From: Xenoacremonium recifei
Lineage: Eukaryota > Ascomycota > Sordariomycetes > Hypocreales > Nectriaceae
Assembly: GCA_012184525.1 (NCBI GenBank)
Contig: WOFQ01000027.1
Span: 62,001-126,000, forward strand
Reading direction: 5' to 3'
Length of the DNA: 64,000 nucleotides
Each line of letters opens with the position of its first letter. Within the stretch, counting starts at the first letter, position 1. A model generated the notes under the pieces. The model saw only the letters and a program-made list of their open reading frames with translations. It had not been told where the DNA came from and made no database searches. A program made the position numbers and the translations under genes. Positions 55,605-64,000 of this stretch are shown one piece after another.

Positions 55605-56016
55605 GCAAGCGACGTTGAGGCAAAAGCTGATGTGGTGGGAAGAATGAATTGATGACCCCAAGGACGATGTTTAACAAGAAACACCTCCTTCTAAAACTTC
55701 ATGTAGACATATAGCGACCTAGAAGCTTAACAAGAAAAAAAATTCGCTGTATTCGACGATTGTCGTCATCCAAAACTCCACGCTCAGGTTGCACTCTAAG
55801 TATTGTACAGCTCCCGTTCTAGCGGAACCATGCATCTCGCAGCAACAGACCTGTATGACGCCCTATCCTGACAAAGAACCGCCACCAGCCCATATAGCAC
55901 TGTAGTTCAAACACCATGACGCCGTAACTCGTATCACTTTTGCAGTGGTATCTGGACACCCAACTCCCAAAAATGGCCCCCAAAGAAAAAGACATGCTTT
56001 GATATTCGACCTCTCC
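55605..56016. other. Intergenic region between convergent SHP1 and GTR1
   Basis: 3' flanks only; AT-rich, with no further feature seen. Confidence 0.55.
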
Positions 56017-57157
56017 TCAGCTCGATGCCGAGGCATTAGGAGCGGCGGATATGGGCTGGGTCACGGCGCCGTCGAGGAACTTGAAATGTTCAATGGCGAT
56101 TTGGCAGTTCAACATGGCGGAGTTGAAGCGTGCTTCGCCGGGTGGCAGCACGACCATGAGATACGTGTTAGTGGTGAACTTCAGGATGAACAGGCTGAAG
56201 CGCAGGCCGGCCTTGTGCTCCATACGCACGAACTGCTCGGCGTTGCGCGGCGTGCCCGTGAAGCGCGAGATGCTTTGTTTGAAGTGTTTCATAATGTTAC
56301 TCATGCGCTCGAGACGGTCCTCTGTCGGATTGCGCTGCCCCTCAGGGCTCGTCCACGAAGAAACAGCCAGGAAGCTCGTGCGCTCGAACAGAAGCAACTC
56401 TTCAGCCTCAATGGCGAGCCCAAGGTTGGCCAGATTGCGCTCGATAGCAGCCAGGTTAGGCACCAGGTCATGAATGATACTCGCCCATGCTTTGTACAGG
56501 CTTTGGTCCCAGATAGAAGTAGCGAAGGGCGTCAGGTCAACGGCTGCCATATCGATGCCCACAGAGTGGACGTACTCGAAGGTCTTCTGGCGCACGAGGC
56601 GCACGCGCTCGTCGTAGACGGTTTCGCGGGCGTTTGGCACCACGAGATCCATCTTGTGGATGAGGATGTACATCTTGGCCGCGGGCGAGAACTGCAGCAG
56701 GGCAGACAGGATTGAGACATAGGTGGCTAGATCGCGGTCGACGTCGCGCGACTCGATGTCGAAGACGTAGATCAGCACGCCGACGTTGGAGAAGACGTGG
56801 ATGCGCTGCTGCGAGAGGTAGTTCTCCATGAAGGCCTCCTGACCACCGCAGTCCCAGAGGTTGAGCGTGAGGTTGCCGAGGAACTTGACATGCGAGAGAT
56901 CGATATCGATAGTGGCGCCTCTGCGAGCCTTGGGTCAGCTCCTATACAGCACATCAAGGATAGGACAGAACCTACAGCCGTCGAGTGTCGCGTGCAATAT
57001 AATTGCTAAAGATGATGCTGCGCATACTCGATTTGCCGGACCCAGACTTGCCCATAAGTAGGACCTTCTTCTTCTTAGGCTTCTTGACCTCATTTTTGAT
57101 CTCGAGGGGCGGCTGTTGCGCCGCCGCGGCGAGGGAGCTGTCGATATATGAGGCCAT
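56017..57157 (-). CDS. GTR1: Rag-family GTPase Gtr1 (RagA/B)
   Basis: Vacuolar-surface small GTPase that pairs with Gtr2 to signal amino-acid sufficiency to TORC1. Exons 57157-56976 and 56920-56017 encode 361 aa. Walker A is MGKSGSGKSSMRSIIFSNY (about residues 35-53). The intron falls right after RDTRR, and the join restores RRLGATIDIDLSHVKFLG, the switch I region. Switch II/G3 reads LNLWDCGGQEAFMENYL. The guanine-specificity motif is HKMDLV. The C-terminal half is the roadblock dimerisation domain. A basic KKPKKKKV patch precedes the P-loop. The acceptor at 56921 was chosen over an earlier AAG because it alone restores frame. Confidence 0.95.
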
Positions 57158-57783
57158 GGCTGGGGTGGTAATTCGAGCTTTGCGGTTGGAAGCTCGACGG
57201 ATTGGCCGCGGAGGTTGAGGTCAGCCGTCATGTCATGTGGGGGCGGGATTGGGGTGGGGGAAGGGCCGGAGTTTATGCGGGATCGTGTAGGGTAAGTGGA
57301 AGTTAAGGCGGAAGGAGGAGAAGTTCCTTGAAGTTGGTGATCGTCTTTGTAGTTGATCCTCTTATTGCCTTCAGCCTGATCACTTGTCAGCAAAAAAGAG
57401 ACGAATTGCTGACCAAAAGACTGGAGATGTGTTATTGGGCAGTGACTGCATCGCACGGCAGTCAAATTCCGACCCCTCATTGACACGATTGGCTGTTCCC
57501 GAGATATGTCATCCAGCGGCTGACGGAATGTCTACTGCGGTTCCTGTCGATCAACCAACCAATTCGAACCTGCACCTTTCACCATCCGCTAGCAGTTCAT
57601 TGTCCCATTTCCCCGTCTTCCGTTTCATACGGTATTTTACAACTCTCTTTGCAGCAACCCCTGACCGCCACCGTCCTGGCGTAAATGTCATCAGCCCCGG
57701 CCGCCCCTCTCGCTCACTTCACTAGCCCTCGCGCTGCCCGGCCCAAATATGCCTCATTTTCTCACCCCGAACCCAACATCTTC
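57158..57783. other. Intergenic region, GTR1 promoter and tRNA 5' flank
   Basis: The 626 bp contain no supported gene. The open frame at 57384-57725 has no domain and starts without family resemblance. Confidence 0.5.
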
Positions 57784-57873
57784 GGGCGAATGGTTTAGTG
57801 GTATAATACTCCCTTAGCATCTTTCGAGCTGCACTTCTGGGAGTGGTCCAGGGTTCGATTCCCTGTTCGTCCA
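57784..57873 (+). tRNA. tRNA-Ala (AGC) with 18-nt intron, copy 1
   Basis: Acceptor stem GGGCGAA pairs with TTCGTCC, including a G3-U70 pair, the alanine identity element. Anticodon stem CTCCC/GGGAG encloses T-T-A-G-C-A, then an intron at 57820-57837, then T. The anticodon is AGC (57816-57818). The intron contains GCT, able to pair with the anticodon, as in eukaryotic pre-tRNA introns. The T-arm has GGGTTCGATTCCC. The D-arm is unlike typical alanine tRNAs, so the isotype is slightly uncertain. No T-run terminator follows before the next copy. Confidence 0.82.
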
Positions 57874-57919
57874 GCTTGGGCTTGGTTCTCACCATCCCAG
57901 GTATCTTCCTCCTCCATTC

Positions 57920-58014
57920 GGGCGAATGGTTTAGTGGTATAATACTCCCTTAGCATGTTCCGTCTGACGGTTCTGACTTGGGAGTGGTCCAGGGTTCGAT
58001 TCCCTGTTCGTCCA
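57920..58014 (+). tRNA. tRNA-Ala (AGC) with 23-nt intron, copy 2
   Basis: The exons are identical to the preceding copy. The intron at 57956-57978 is different in length and sequence. The gap between the two genes is 46 nt with no TTTT. A TTTTT run at 58048-58052 is the first plausible Pol III terminator for either gene. Confidence 0.82.
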
Positions 58015-58463
58015 ACTTGGGTGGTTTGATTCCATCATATACCTTCATTTTTGCCTTTTTTTGCTTTCATACTTTCTCATGATTTATACTGTGATACCTA
58101 GACTACATTCATAATAAGAACCAGTCTTAGTCGTATTTTTGAAGCCACCTCGCTTCGTGTCTTGACTTTGTAACTCAACAGAATCTAAATAAATCACCTG
58201 CTCTTACTTTATCGATTTTACTTGCATTACAATTGTGACAAATAGCTGCTGAAACGGAATCGTATAGCGCCTTACCATTGGACAGGATGACTTCGGCAAA
58301 CCGACAGGTCGGGGCCTCGGCATGCCGAGCATCTGAGTACAGGTAGTAATATGCTTTGTAACAGACAACTTGAAGACCAAAATACGACAAAAAGCGCGGA
58401 CTCTGCTGAACAGAATGGAATAGCTGTACCAAGTATTGGTTTATCCTGGTACCCATCGAGGCC
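58015..58463. other. Intergenic region, tRNA 3' flank and oxidase promoter
   Basis: AT-rich with T-runs after the tRNA. The minus-strand open frame at 58175-58465 has no recognised domain and overlaps the oxidase start, so it is not called. Confidence 0.5.
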
Positions 58464-59837
58464 ATGGCTCGCTCTACAACAATTACTGTGGTTGGGTGCG
58501 TCTAATGCTTGGCGGCTCTTGTTCTCAATCAACTAATGACGGACTAGGGCCGGTGTCATTGGCCTAACCACTGCTCTAGTACTCAGCAATAATCCCAAGA
58601 ACCGAGTGCTCGTAGTTGCCGAGTTTATGCCCGGAGATTATGACATCGGCTATGCTTCATGCTGGGCTGGTGCAAACTTCTTTCCGTGAGCTCGATCGGC
58701 CGCCATACAAGAGTCTGGCTAACAATACCCAGTATGGGGGAGAAGGGCTCGCTGCAAGCCAAGCTTGAGGAAAAGTCGTGGCCGATATTCAAGCATCTAG
58801 CACAAACAACACCTGAGGCGTGCATTCAGTTTCAAGGCAAGTCGAGCGAACCTACAAGATGATTGGTAGAGCCCGGCGATTGATGAGCGAGCTGATACAG
58901 ACGCGGTTTTGTACACAAGAGACGAAGATGTGAACACTGCTGAGCCTCCTTTTGTCCGTGCTGGCGTTGAGCATTGGTGGAAGGATCTACTTGACAATGT
59001 AAGTTCCATCTATTTCAAGGGTGAAACCTGATGGCTGAATCGCTTCAACCCAGTATGCCCCAATCTCAACTTCAGCTTTACCACCTGGAGTCGCGGCTGG
59101 ATGTCAGTTTACGACTGTCTGTATCAATACGGCACTCTATCTTCCGTATCTTGTGGCTCAATGCCGGCGTCGTGGCGTAACCTTTCGAAGGCAGAAGCTA
59201 GATCATATCAAGGAAGCAAGCCAGGTACCACATGAGGATGGGAGAACTGCAGACCTGGTCATAAATGCTACGGGGTTGGGCGCACGATATCTGAATGGTG
59301 TCGAGGACGATCAGATGGTCCCTGCCAGAGGCCAGATAGCGCTTGTTAGAAACGAGCCCAGCGTCATGATGGCCGTCAGCCCAGGACCAAATGGACAAGG
59401 ATTTGGTTACTGCATGACAAGAGCCGCTGGTAAGAGTGCTACGAATCTGCAGTTCAAGTTTGTTGCAAGTAGTTTTACTAACAAAAGCAGGTGGTGGAAC
59501 TATTCTGGGGGGTTGCTACCAAGTCAATAGCTCAGATTCCGTGCCCGACCTGAACTTGGCACAGCGTTTCATGAAAATCTGTGTCGAAATCTGCCCCAGC
59601 TTGGTAGCGCCAGGTGAAGGAGTGGAGGGTCTCAAGGCTGTCAGATACGGTGTTGGTTTGAGGCCGGTCCGGAAGAGCGGCGTTAGAATAGAGATGGACA
59701 GTCTAGAAGGCGGCACCACTAAAATGATTCACTGCTATGGGCATGGAGGTTGGGGTTATCAGGCAAGCTGGGCAACTGCTGATGCTGTGGCTCAGCTCGC
59801 ACGGGGAGCAATGGCTCCCGTAGAGGCTAGGCTTTGA
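58464..59837 (+). CDS. Peroxisomal D-amino-acid oxidase (FAD-dependent)
   Basis: Oxidises D-amino acids to keto acids with release of ammonia and H2O2. Exons 58464-58495, 58548-58685, 58733-58836, 58901-58998, 59054-59429 and 59491-59837 encode 364 aa. The Rossmann motif VVGAGVIGL (G11, G13, G16) forms across the first intron. DLVINATGLGARYL, MVPARGQIALV and ILGGCYQ are DAO-family motifs. The substrate-carboxylate arginine is expected in GLRPVRKSGVRIE, and CYGHGGWGYQASWATA is the C-terminal FAD signature. The chain ends in ARL, a peroxisomal PTS1-type tripeptide. Intron 3 uses a GC donor (G|GCAAGT at 58837), since the read-through frame stops at once. It is convergent with the metallophosphoesterase. 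D-aspartate oxidase is a possible alternative specificity. Confidence 0.9.
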
Positions 59838-60184
59838 CTTTCATGCTTATGGAGAATCAACAAATCTCAACTCAGTTATTGAACTGTCTTAGAAGCTCTC
59901 TAATATCTTGTAAGTAGCCTCTATTGCGGAGAAAGCAATTCATAACATTATCAAGAACAATGGAATCTTATTGCTCATAGTCATGTTACCCTTTTCCCCG
60001 TCCCTATTCCTATTCCTTATTCTTATTCTCTCGCCTGCATTTTGGACCCCTCAACTATTAATGAAAAGGGCGTTCAAGCACTTGCATTAATAGTGAATAT
60101 GTGAACACATGTGAGTTGGTAAAGTGTGTGTTAACAATCTGGAAATTTACCTAATGAATAGTTATAAAAAGTAGGTTAAAGGCA
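59838..60184. other. Intergenic region between convergent oxidase and phosphoesterase
   Basis: The 347 bp are AT-rich with alternating T-runs. 3' flanks only. Confidence 0.55.
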
Positions 60185-62212
60185 TCAAATTATAACAGGG
60201 CTAGTTCCTGTGGTTTCCTCAGATGCCTCCTTCAGTGTCGCTAAACTCAGAGCCCCTGCAGATTCCTTCACCTTTGCTCTGTACACATTGGTAGCCTCTT
60301 CAGACTCTGGGGCCAAAATGTGGCGAGATGTTCCATCAGAGACTATACGGTACTCCTTGACCTGCTGCTCGCAAGAATAAACTTCTATAGACATTAAGCT
60401 TGCTAGTGTTGGGGAGATGACAGCTTGTAAGTTGGCCACAACTTGTGCTCCAACCCGAGGATTGTAGAGAGCATCGTAAAGTCCAATACTTGGGTTGTAG
60501 CCCTTTTGGACATCTATCAAAGTCTCTAGGAAAACCTTTGTCTTGCTGTTGGTATCCAGCATTGCGAGCATGGCTGCTTCGGTGGATCGCGTGACTGTTG
60601 CGGTTTCGTCATCTCGGAGTTGGGGGATTGTGGATAGACTCGCGATATTGAAGGTCACCGGGACGTTCTCTTTTTCAACGAATTCCCGGACGATAGAAGA
60701 GCCCGATGTGACAGGGGATTCATTTGGCCCAATTCGAAAAGCGTATCCCAGACCCAGTCTTCTTCCGATTCGATCATGAATATCTGTTAGCATGGGCACC
60801 TCGTCGGCATAGAACCCATATGACATGAAGTATGCGAACTGATAGGGTTTTTTCCTGTGATCGATTGCTGCAGATATACAGGCCAGGTAGATCTGCACTG
60901 CCACGCTCTGAGTAAGGTTTTCGATCTTGGGATATTCGGCCTCGATATCTTGCCAAGGCAATATTATTTCAAGCCCTGAAAGCAGTCCCTCGTTGTCCTT
61001 GAGGCATTGGAACAGGTCCCCGCCTTCAGTCGGCACGTCGACAACGAAAGCAGTGAAAGTGTGTCCGATCGCTACCATCGCTTTCATGCGGTCAACATAC
61101 TCCTTGTCAAGCAGGTCACGAAGCGGAACCCGTAGATGGCGGATACCCGACTCCCAAAGAGCAAGAAGAAGATAGTCGTTGCGGACCTTTCGGCGCTCAA
61201 ATTCATCGACAGGTCCGTAATACATCAGTGGCTTGGCTTGGGCCCAAGCATCTCTCAGATTTACTCCCAGAGCTGACCGGTTGTCCATCTTAGGATGCAG
61301 CTCTAAAGACTTCGCCTTTGATGTGCTGTGGATTGGGTCAAGCAGGCGATGCGTTTTTAAGACATGCCCTGATTCATAGATAGTAATCTGAGCCCACCCA
61401 AGTTTCGGAGTGTCATTTCGTCCATACTCATCTGCTGGAGCCGTTGCAAACATCTCCGCATAATCGTGACGGACGAATGTGGTCGATAAAAGGCCGTACA
61501 TCTCAGTATTGCCATATTTGTTGTAGAAGAAATTATGCACATGGCCAGCAATAGCTGCCTCCACGTTGTACTCCTGCAAGAGTTGGAGCAAAGCGGCCCG
61601 GCCATCAGGTTCGATATTGTCATAGAGGGAGACTTCCGTTGGATTCTCCATAAATAGGGGGTAATGGGTGAAAATGAATATTCTCTTCTCGGCGTTGGCT
61701 CGCAAGTCGGCCTTAATGAAGTCAAATTGCTCCTTTTCCTGGGGCAGGTTTGCGCCGATGAGAGAGCTATTGATAATCAGGAAATGAACATCTTCAAAAT
61801 CCCATGACTTCCAGGATGGTCCCCAGAACTGCCCGAATTTCTGGATTGAGTATTCATCGATGGGGTGGTTTGGGACGATGCGGGATAGCTTATCTCCCAC
61901 ATCATGGTTTCCCGCCACAACATGAGTGGTTATTGGCTCTGCAATAGCCACGAGCTTTTTGGCAGCGATGCAGGCACTTTCGAACGTGGGTGCATGAGGA
62001 ACTGGATTGGTTACGTCGCCGAGATGTACGATGAAGGAAGGCTTGGATTCGGCAACCTGCTCATAGCAACGTCGGGCACGCTCTGCAGCGAGATTATTCG
62101 TCTTCCATGGCGAAGGCTTGTCGTCTGGTGACTGCACGTGTGTGTCTGCTACCAAAGCGAAAGTAAAAAGGGGCTTGCCGTGGACTGTCCTGTTATCTGC
62201 TCCTTCAGCCAT
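60185..62212 (-). CDS. Two-domain calcineurin-like metallophosphoesterase
   Basis: Intronless, 675 aa, no signal peptide, probably cytosolic. The N-terminal 300 residues are a complete dinuclear-metal phosphoesterase: ADTH (D23, H25), GDVTN (D66, N69), GNHD (N102, H103, D104), FTHYP and GHVHN. Substrates in this superfamily range from phosphodiesters to phosphoproteins and are not predictable. From about residue 330 to 675 a second region has repeating beta-alpha pattern (LLLALWESGIRHLRVPLRDL, GHTFTAFVVDVP, GLEIILPW) that suggests a barrel-like fold; I do not recognise it. Lack of introns, unlike its neighbours, could reflect retroposition or transfer. It is divergent from the Zn2Cys6 gene (404 bp) and convergent with the oxidase. 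Confidence 0.82.
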   Translation of the reverse strand: MAEGADNRTVHGKPLFTFALVADTHVQSPDDKPSPWKTNNLAAERARRCYEQVAESKPSFIVHLGDVTNPVPHAPTFESACIAAKKLVAIAEPITTHVVAGNHDVGDKLSRIVPNHPIDEYSIQKFGQFWGPSWKSWDFEDVHFLIINSSLIGANLPQEKEQFDFIKADLRANAEKRIFIFTHYPLFMENPTEVSLYDNIEPDGRAALLQLLQEYNVEAAIAGHVHNFFYNKYGNTEMYGLLSTTFVRHDYAEMFATAPADEYGRNDTPKLGWAQITIYESGHVLKTHRLLDPIHSTSKAKSLELHPKMDNRSALGVNLRDAWAQAKPLMYYGPVDEFERRKVRNDYLLLALWESGIRHLRVPLRDLLDKEYVDRMKAMVAIGHTFTAFVVDVPTEGGDLFQCLKDNEGLLSGLEIILPWQDIEAEYPKIENLTQSVAVQIYLACISAAIDHRKKPYQFAYFMSYGFYADEVPMLTDIHDRIGRRLGLGYAFRIGPNESPVTSGSSIVREFVEKENVPVTFNIASLSTIPQLRDDETATVTRSTEAAMLAMLDTNSKTKVFLETLIDVQKGYNPSIGLYDALYNPRVGAQVVANLQAVISPTLASLMSIEVYSCEQQVKEYRIVSDGTSRHILAPESEEATNVYRAKVKESAGALSLATLKEASEETTGTSPVII

Positions 62213-62616
62213 GGTCGAGAAGTTGATTTGATCAAAGTGGCGAATAGTCTATCCTATGCAACAGATTTGCTTTATCTAGCCTGAGGCATACGGCCTAAAT
62301 AATACAGACCTTCACCATGCCGGTGGAATTCAGCCGCCTGTGGCGGGCTCAAGGCGGAATGCTTTCGGGAAGCCGAATCCTATGGCCCGCGAATACCCAC
62401 ACAGTTTAGCCTCATTGACTCAACTATGAGCCTGTTGTGCTTACCGAGTACAGCCGTGGGAATCCTGATTGGATCACACTCTCGGTCTGCTTATCAACCC
62501 ACAACTCAAGGCATGAAGGCGAAGGATTTGGGGTCGTCGCCTCGGTTTCCCGAGCATATTTTGAAGAGTCATCCACTTCCATGTTTAGAGTCATCGTAAT
62601 CCCTACCTTGCGAATC
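62213..62616. promoter_or_regulatory. Divergent promoter, metallophosphoesterase / Zn2Cys6 regulator
   Basis: The 404 bp between opposite starts contain CGG/CCG triplets (for example near 62331-62345 and 62367-62390) of the type Zn2Cys6 factors often bind. No defined palindrome is proven. Confidence 0.45.
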
Positions 62617-64000
62617 ATGGCCTCTTCAAAGAACGGGCCCACTGGCCGTGCATCGCTTGCTTGCGTGACATGTCGGTACGTGCTGTCTTGTATAGCAGAA
62701 ACCCTCATTTGGAGGTTTATACTTACATACTTGCTGTCTTTAGGCGGAGAAAGGTCAAGTGCTCGGGAGACTGGCCGTCCTGTAAAGCATGCATCCGGCG
62801 CTCCGACGAGTGCAAATATACGGGAACACCACCTGAAGCCACCAAAGAGACAGTTTTCCCATCTGCGGAAGAAGGCTTTTCAGAGTAAGACAATCATGAT
62901 TTTTTCTGTTTATACAATCGCGAAGCTGAGTCACGAGAACTACAGCCTACCGAGCTCTGACGTCTTGGTTAAGGCGGCCGAAGTATTCTTTGCTCATTAT
63001 GGCGAGTTTCCATTATGGTTCTTCAGAAAGCACACATTTATAGAGGCTGTCCTTAACAACGAGGTACCTGTCTGTCTCCTTCTCTGCATTCTGAGCCTGG
63101 TCGCACGTTTCGTGGACCCTTGCTATCATAGGTACGGCGGCACGATCGAAGCGAGCGAACACTTTGCGATCCGAGCGCGGAAGGAGATGTCATCCATGTA
63201 TGACGATATCTCACTGTTGAATATCCACTGTAACTTGATTACGGCTGTCTACGAACTTGGGCGCGGAAACGAACACCGCGCCTGGTTCCTCCTTGGGCTC
63301 TCGAACCGGCTATGCCAAGTCATGGGACTGGCGTACGAAAGCTCATATGAGAGCGATGATTTGGTGACTGCCGAGATAAAACGCCGTACTTTCTGGTCCG
63401 CTTATGTTCTTGAGAGGCTTCTCGTCAACGGAGGAGACAGGCCGCTCTTAGTTCAGAGCCAACCAGTGACCACCTTTTTCCCTATCTCGACTGCAGACTT
63501 CACAATCGGCCGTGCCAGCATTACCTCGACTCTGCATCATAGGCCAATGACATTCGAAAACCTACCATCTATGATGATACGAATAGTTGATCTTCTGGCT
63601 AGAATTGTTGACTGGGGGTCAGCGGGTACGGGTGGCAGACACATGGATGCACGATTACCCTGGCTGCAGGACATGCCTTTCTCACAATTCCAGAGAGAGC
63701 TACAAGAATGGAACTCCTCACTTCCTTCATATTTGGCTTTTAGTGAAGCTAATATCAAAGCTCACATTGCCGGGGCTGAGGGCAATCTCTTCGGACTGAC
63801 GCATGTTCTCTACATGACAGCTGGAGCACGACTTCACCGGAAGTATCTTCCATTTATACCCCCAGCGTCATACGATCCAGCCGAGGGACCCTGTGATGGG
63901 CCGGAATTGATCCCCGGTCCAGATTCGCCTGGATTCTGGGTTGAATCCACCAGACGGGGCATTGAATTCGCCCAGGGAACTACGTTAGCTCTGCGGAAAC
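62617..64000 (+). CDS. Zn2Cys6 fungal transcription factor (3' end beyond window)
   Basis: Nuclear regulator. Exons 62617-62675, 62744-62884 and 62946 onward stay open to the window edge, about 418 residues. The zinc cluster forms across intron 1: CVTCR|RRKVKCSGDWPSCKACIRRSDEC, with exact Zn2Cys6 spacing. Intron 2 is required because the frame meets TAA directly after the donor. The middle homology region carries IKRRTFWSAYVLERLL and, earlier, YGEFPLWFFRKHTF. The direct neighbour is the divergent metallophosphoesterase, a likely but unproven target. The leader region holds no better ATG. Confidence 0.87.
   Translation, partial: MASSKNGPTGRASLACVTCRYVLSCIAETLIWRFILTYLLSLGGERSSARETGRPVKHASGAPTSANIREHHLKPPKRQFSHLRKKAFQSKTIMIFSVYTIAKLSHENYSLPSSDVLVKAAEVFFAHYGEFPLWFFRKHTFIEAVLNNEVPVCLLLCILSLVARFVDPCYHRYGGTIEASEHFAIRARKEMSSMYDDISLLNIHCNLITAVYELGRGNEHRAWFLLGLSNRLCQVMGLAYESSYESDDLVTAEIKRRTFWSAYVLERLLVNGGDRPLLVQSQPVTTFFPISTADFTIGRASITSTLHHRPMTFENLPSMMIRIVDLLARIVDWGSAGTGGRHMDARLPWLQDMPFSQFQRELQEWNSSLPSYLAFSEANIKAHIAGAEGNLFGLTHVLYMTAGARLHRKYLPFIPPASYDPAEGPCDGPELIPGPDSPGFWVESTRRGIEFAQGTTLALRK

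Noticed and set aside
60185..62212. Horizontal transfer of the metallophosphoesterase from bacteria
   Set aside because: The lack of introns alone is weak, and codon use does not look different by eye. Phylogeny would be needed to claim it.

Overview
The window looks like nuclear DNA of a filamentous ascomycete (Pezizomycotina, probably Sordariomycetes; I cannot name a species). Genes carry short introns of about 45-180 nt with GT(A/G)AGT-type donors and CTAAC-like branch points. Zn2Cys6 and bZIP regulators are common. Core eukaryotic proteins match fungal forms (KDM5, TAF11, SLX1, SF3a60/Prp9, eIF4A3/Fal1, Urc4, Oxa1, Mim1/Tom13, Shp1/p47, Gtr1). I call 22 protein-coding genes, two cut by the window edges, and four tRNA genes. 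Splice sites were read by eye and each model was checked for frame closure.

Layout. 1-17.6 kb is accessory or metabolic: an edge-truncated regulator with two tandem Zn2Cys6 clusters (-), an MFS sugar transporter (+), an AusD-like SAM methyltransferase (-), a GH79 beta-glucuronidase-like enzyme (+), a Zn2Cys6 regulator (-), a membrane GT2 glycosyltransferase (+) and a Thr-rich secreted protein with an apple-like C-terminus (-). 18.4-28.2 kb holds an inverted pair of tRNA-Cys genes, a small mitochondrial-type membrane protein (+), a Delta24-sterol-reductase-like flavoprotein (-), a bZIP factor with a probable GC-AG intron (-) and TAF11 (-). 28.8-42.6 kb is a housekeeping block: KDM5 histone demethylase (-), SLX1 (-), SF3a60 (-), divergent from FAL1/eIF4A3 (+), then a small secreted protein (-). 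42.6-48.4 kb is a gene-poor stretch. 48.4-57.2 kb has URC4 (+), OXA1 (-), MIM1 (-), SHP1 (+) and GTR1 (-). 57.8-64 kb has two tandem intron-containing tRNAs, a peroxisomal D-amino-acid oxidase (+), a two-domain metallophosphoesterase (-) and an edge-truncated Zn2Cys6 regulator (+).

How the genes work together. FAL1 and SF3a60 are both splicing-related and share a 337-bp divergent promoter. FAL1 also carries a probable intron in its 3' UTR, which would let the exon-junction complex it belongs to destabilise its own mRNA by NMD. KDM5 and TAF11 are neighbouring chromatin/Pol II factors. OXA1 and MIM1 are tandem mitochondrial membrane-insertion factors. The oxidase, metallophosphoesterase and regulator at the right edge look like a small catabolic cluster; the C-terminal half of the phosphoesterase is unexplained.
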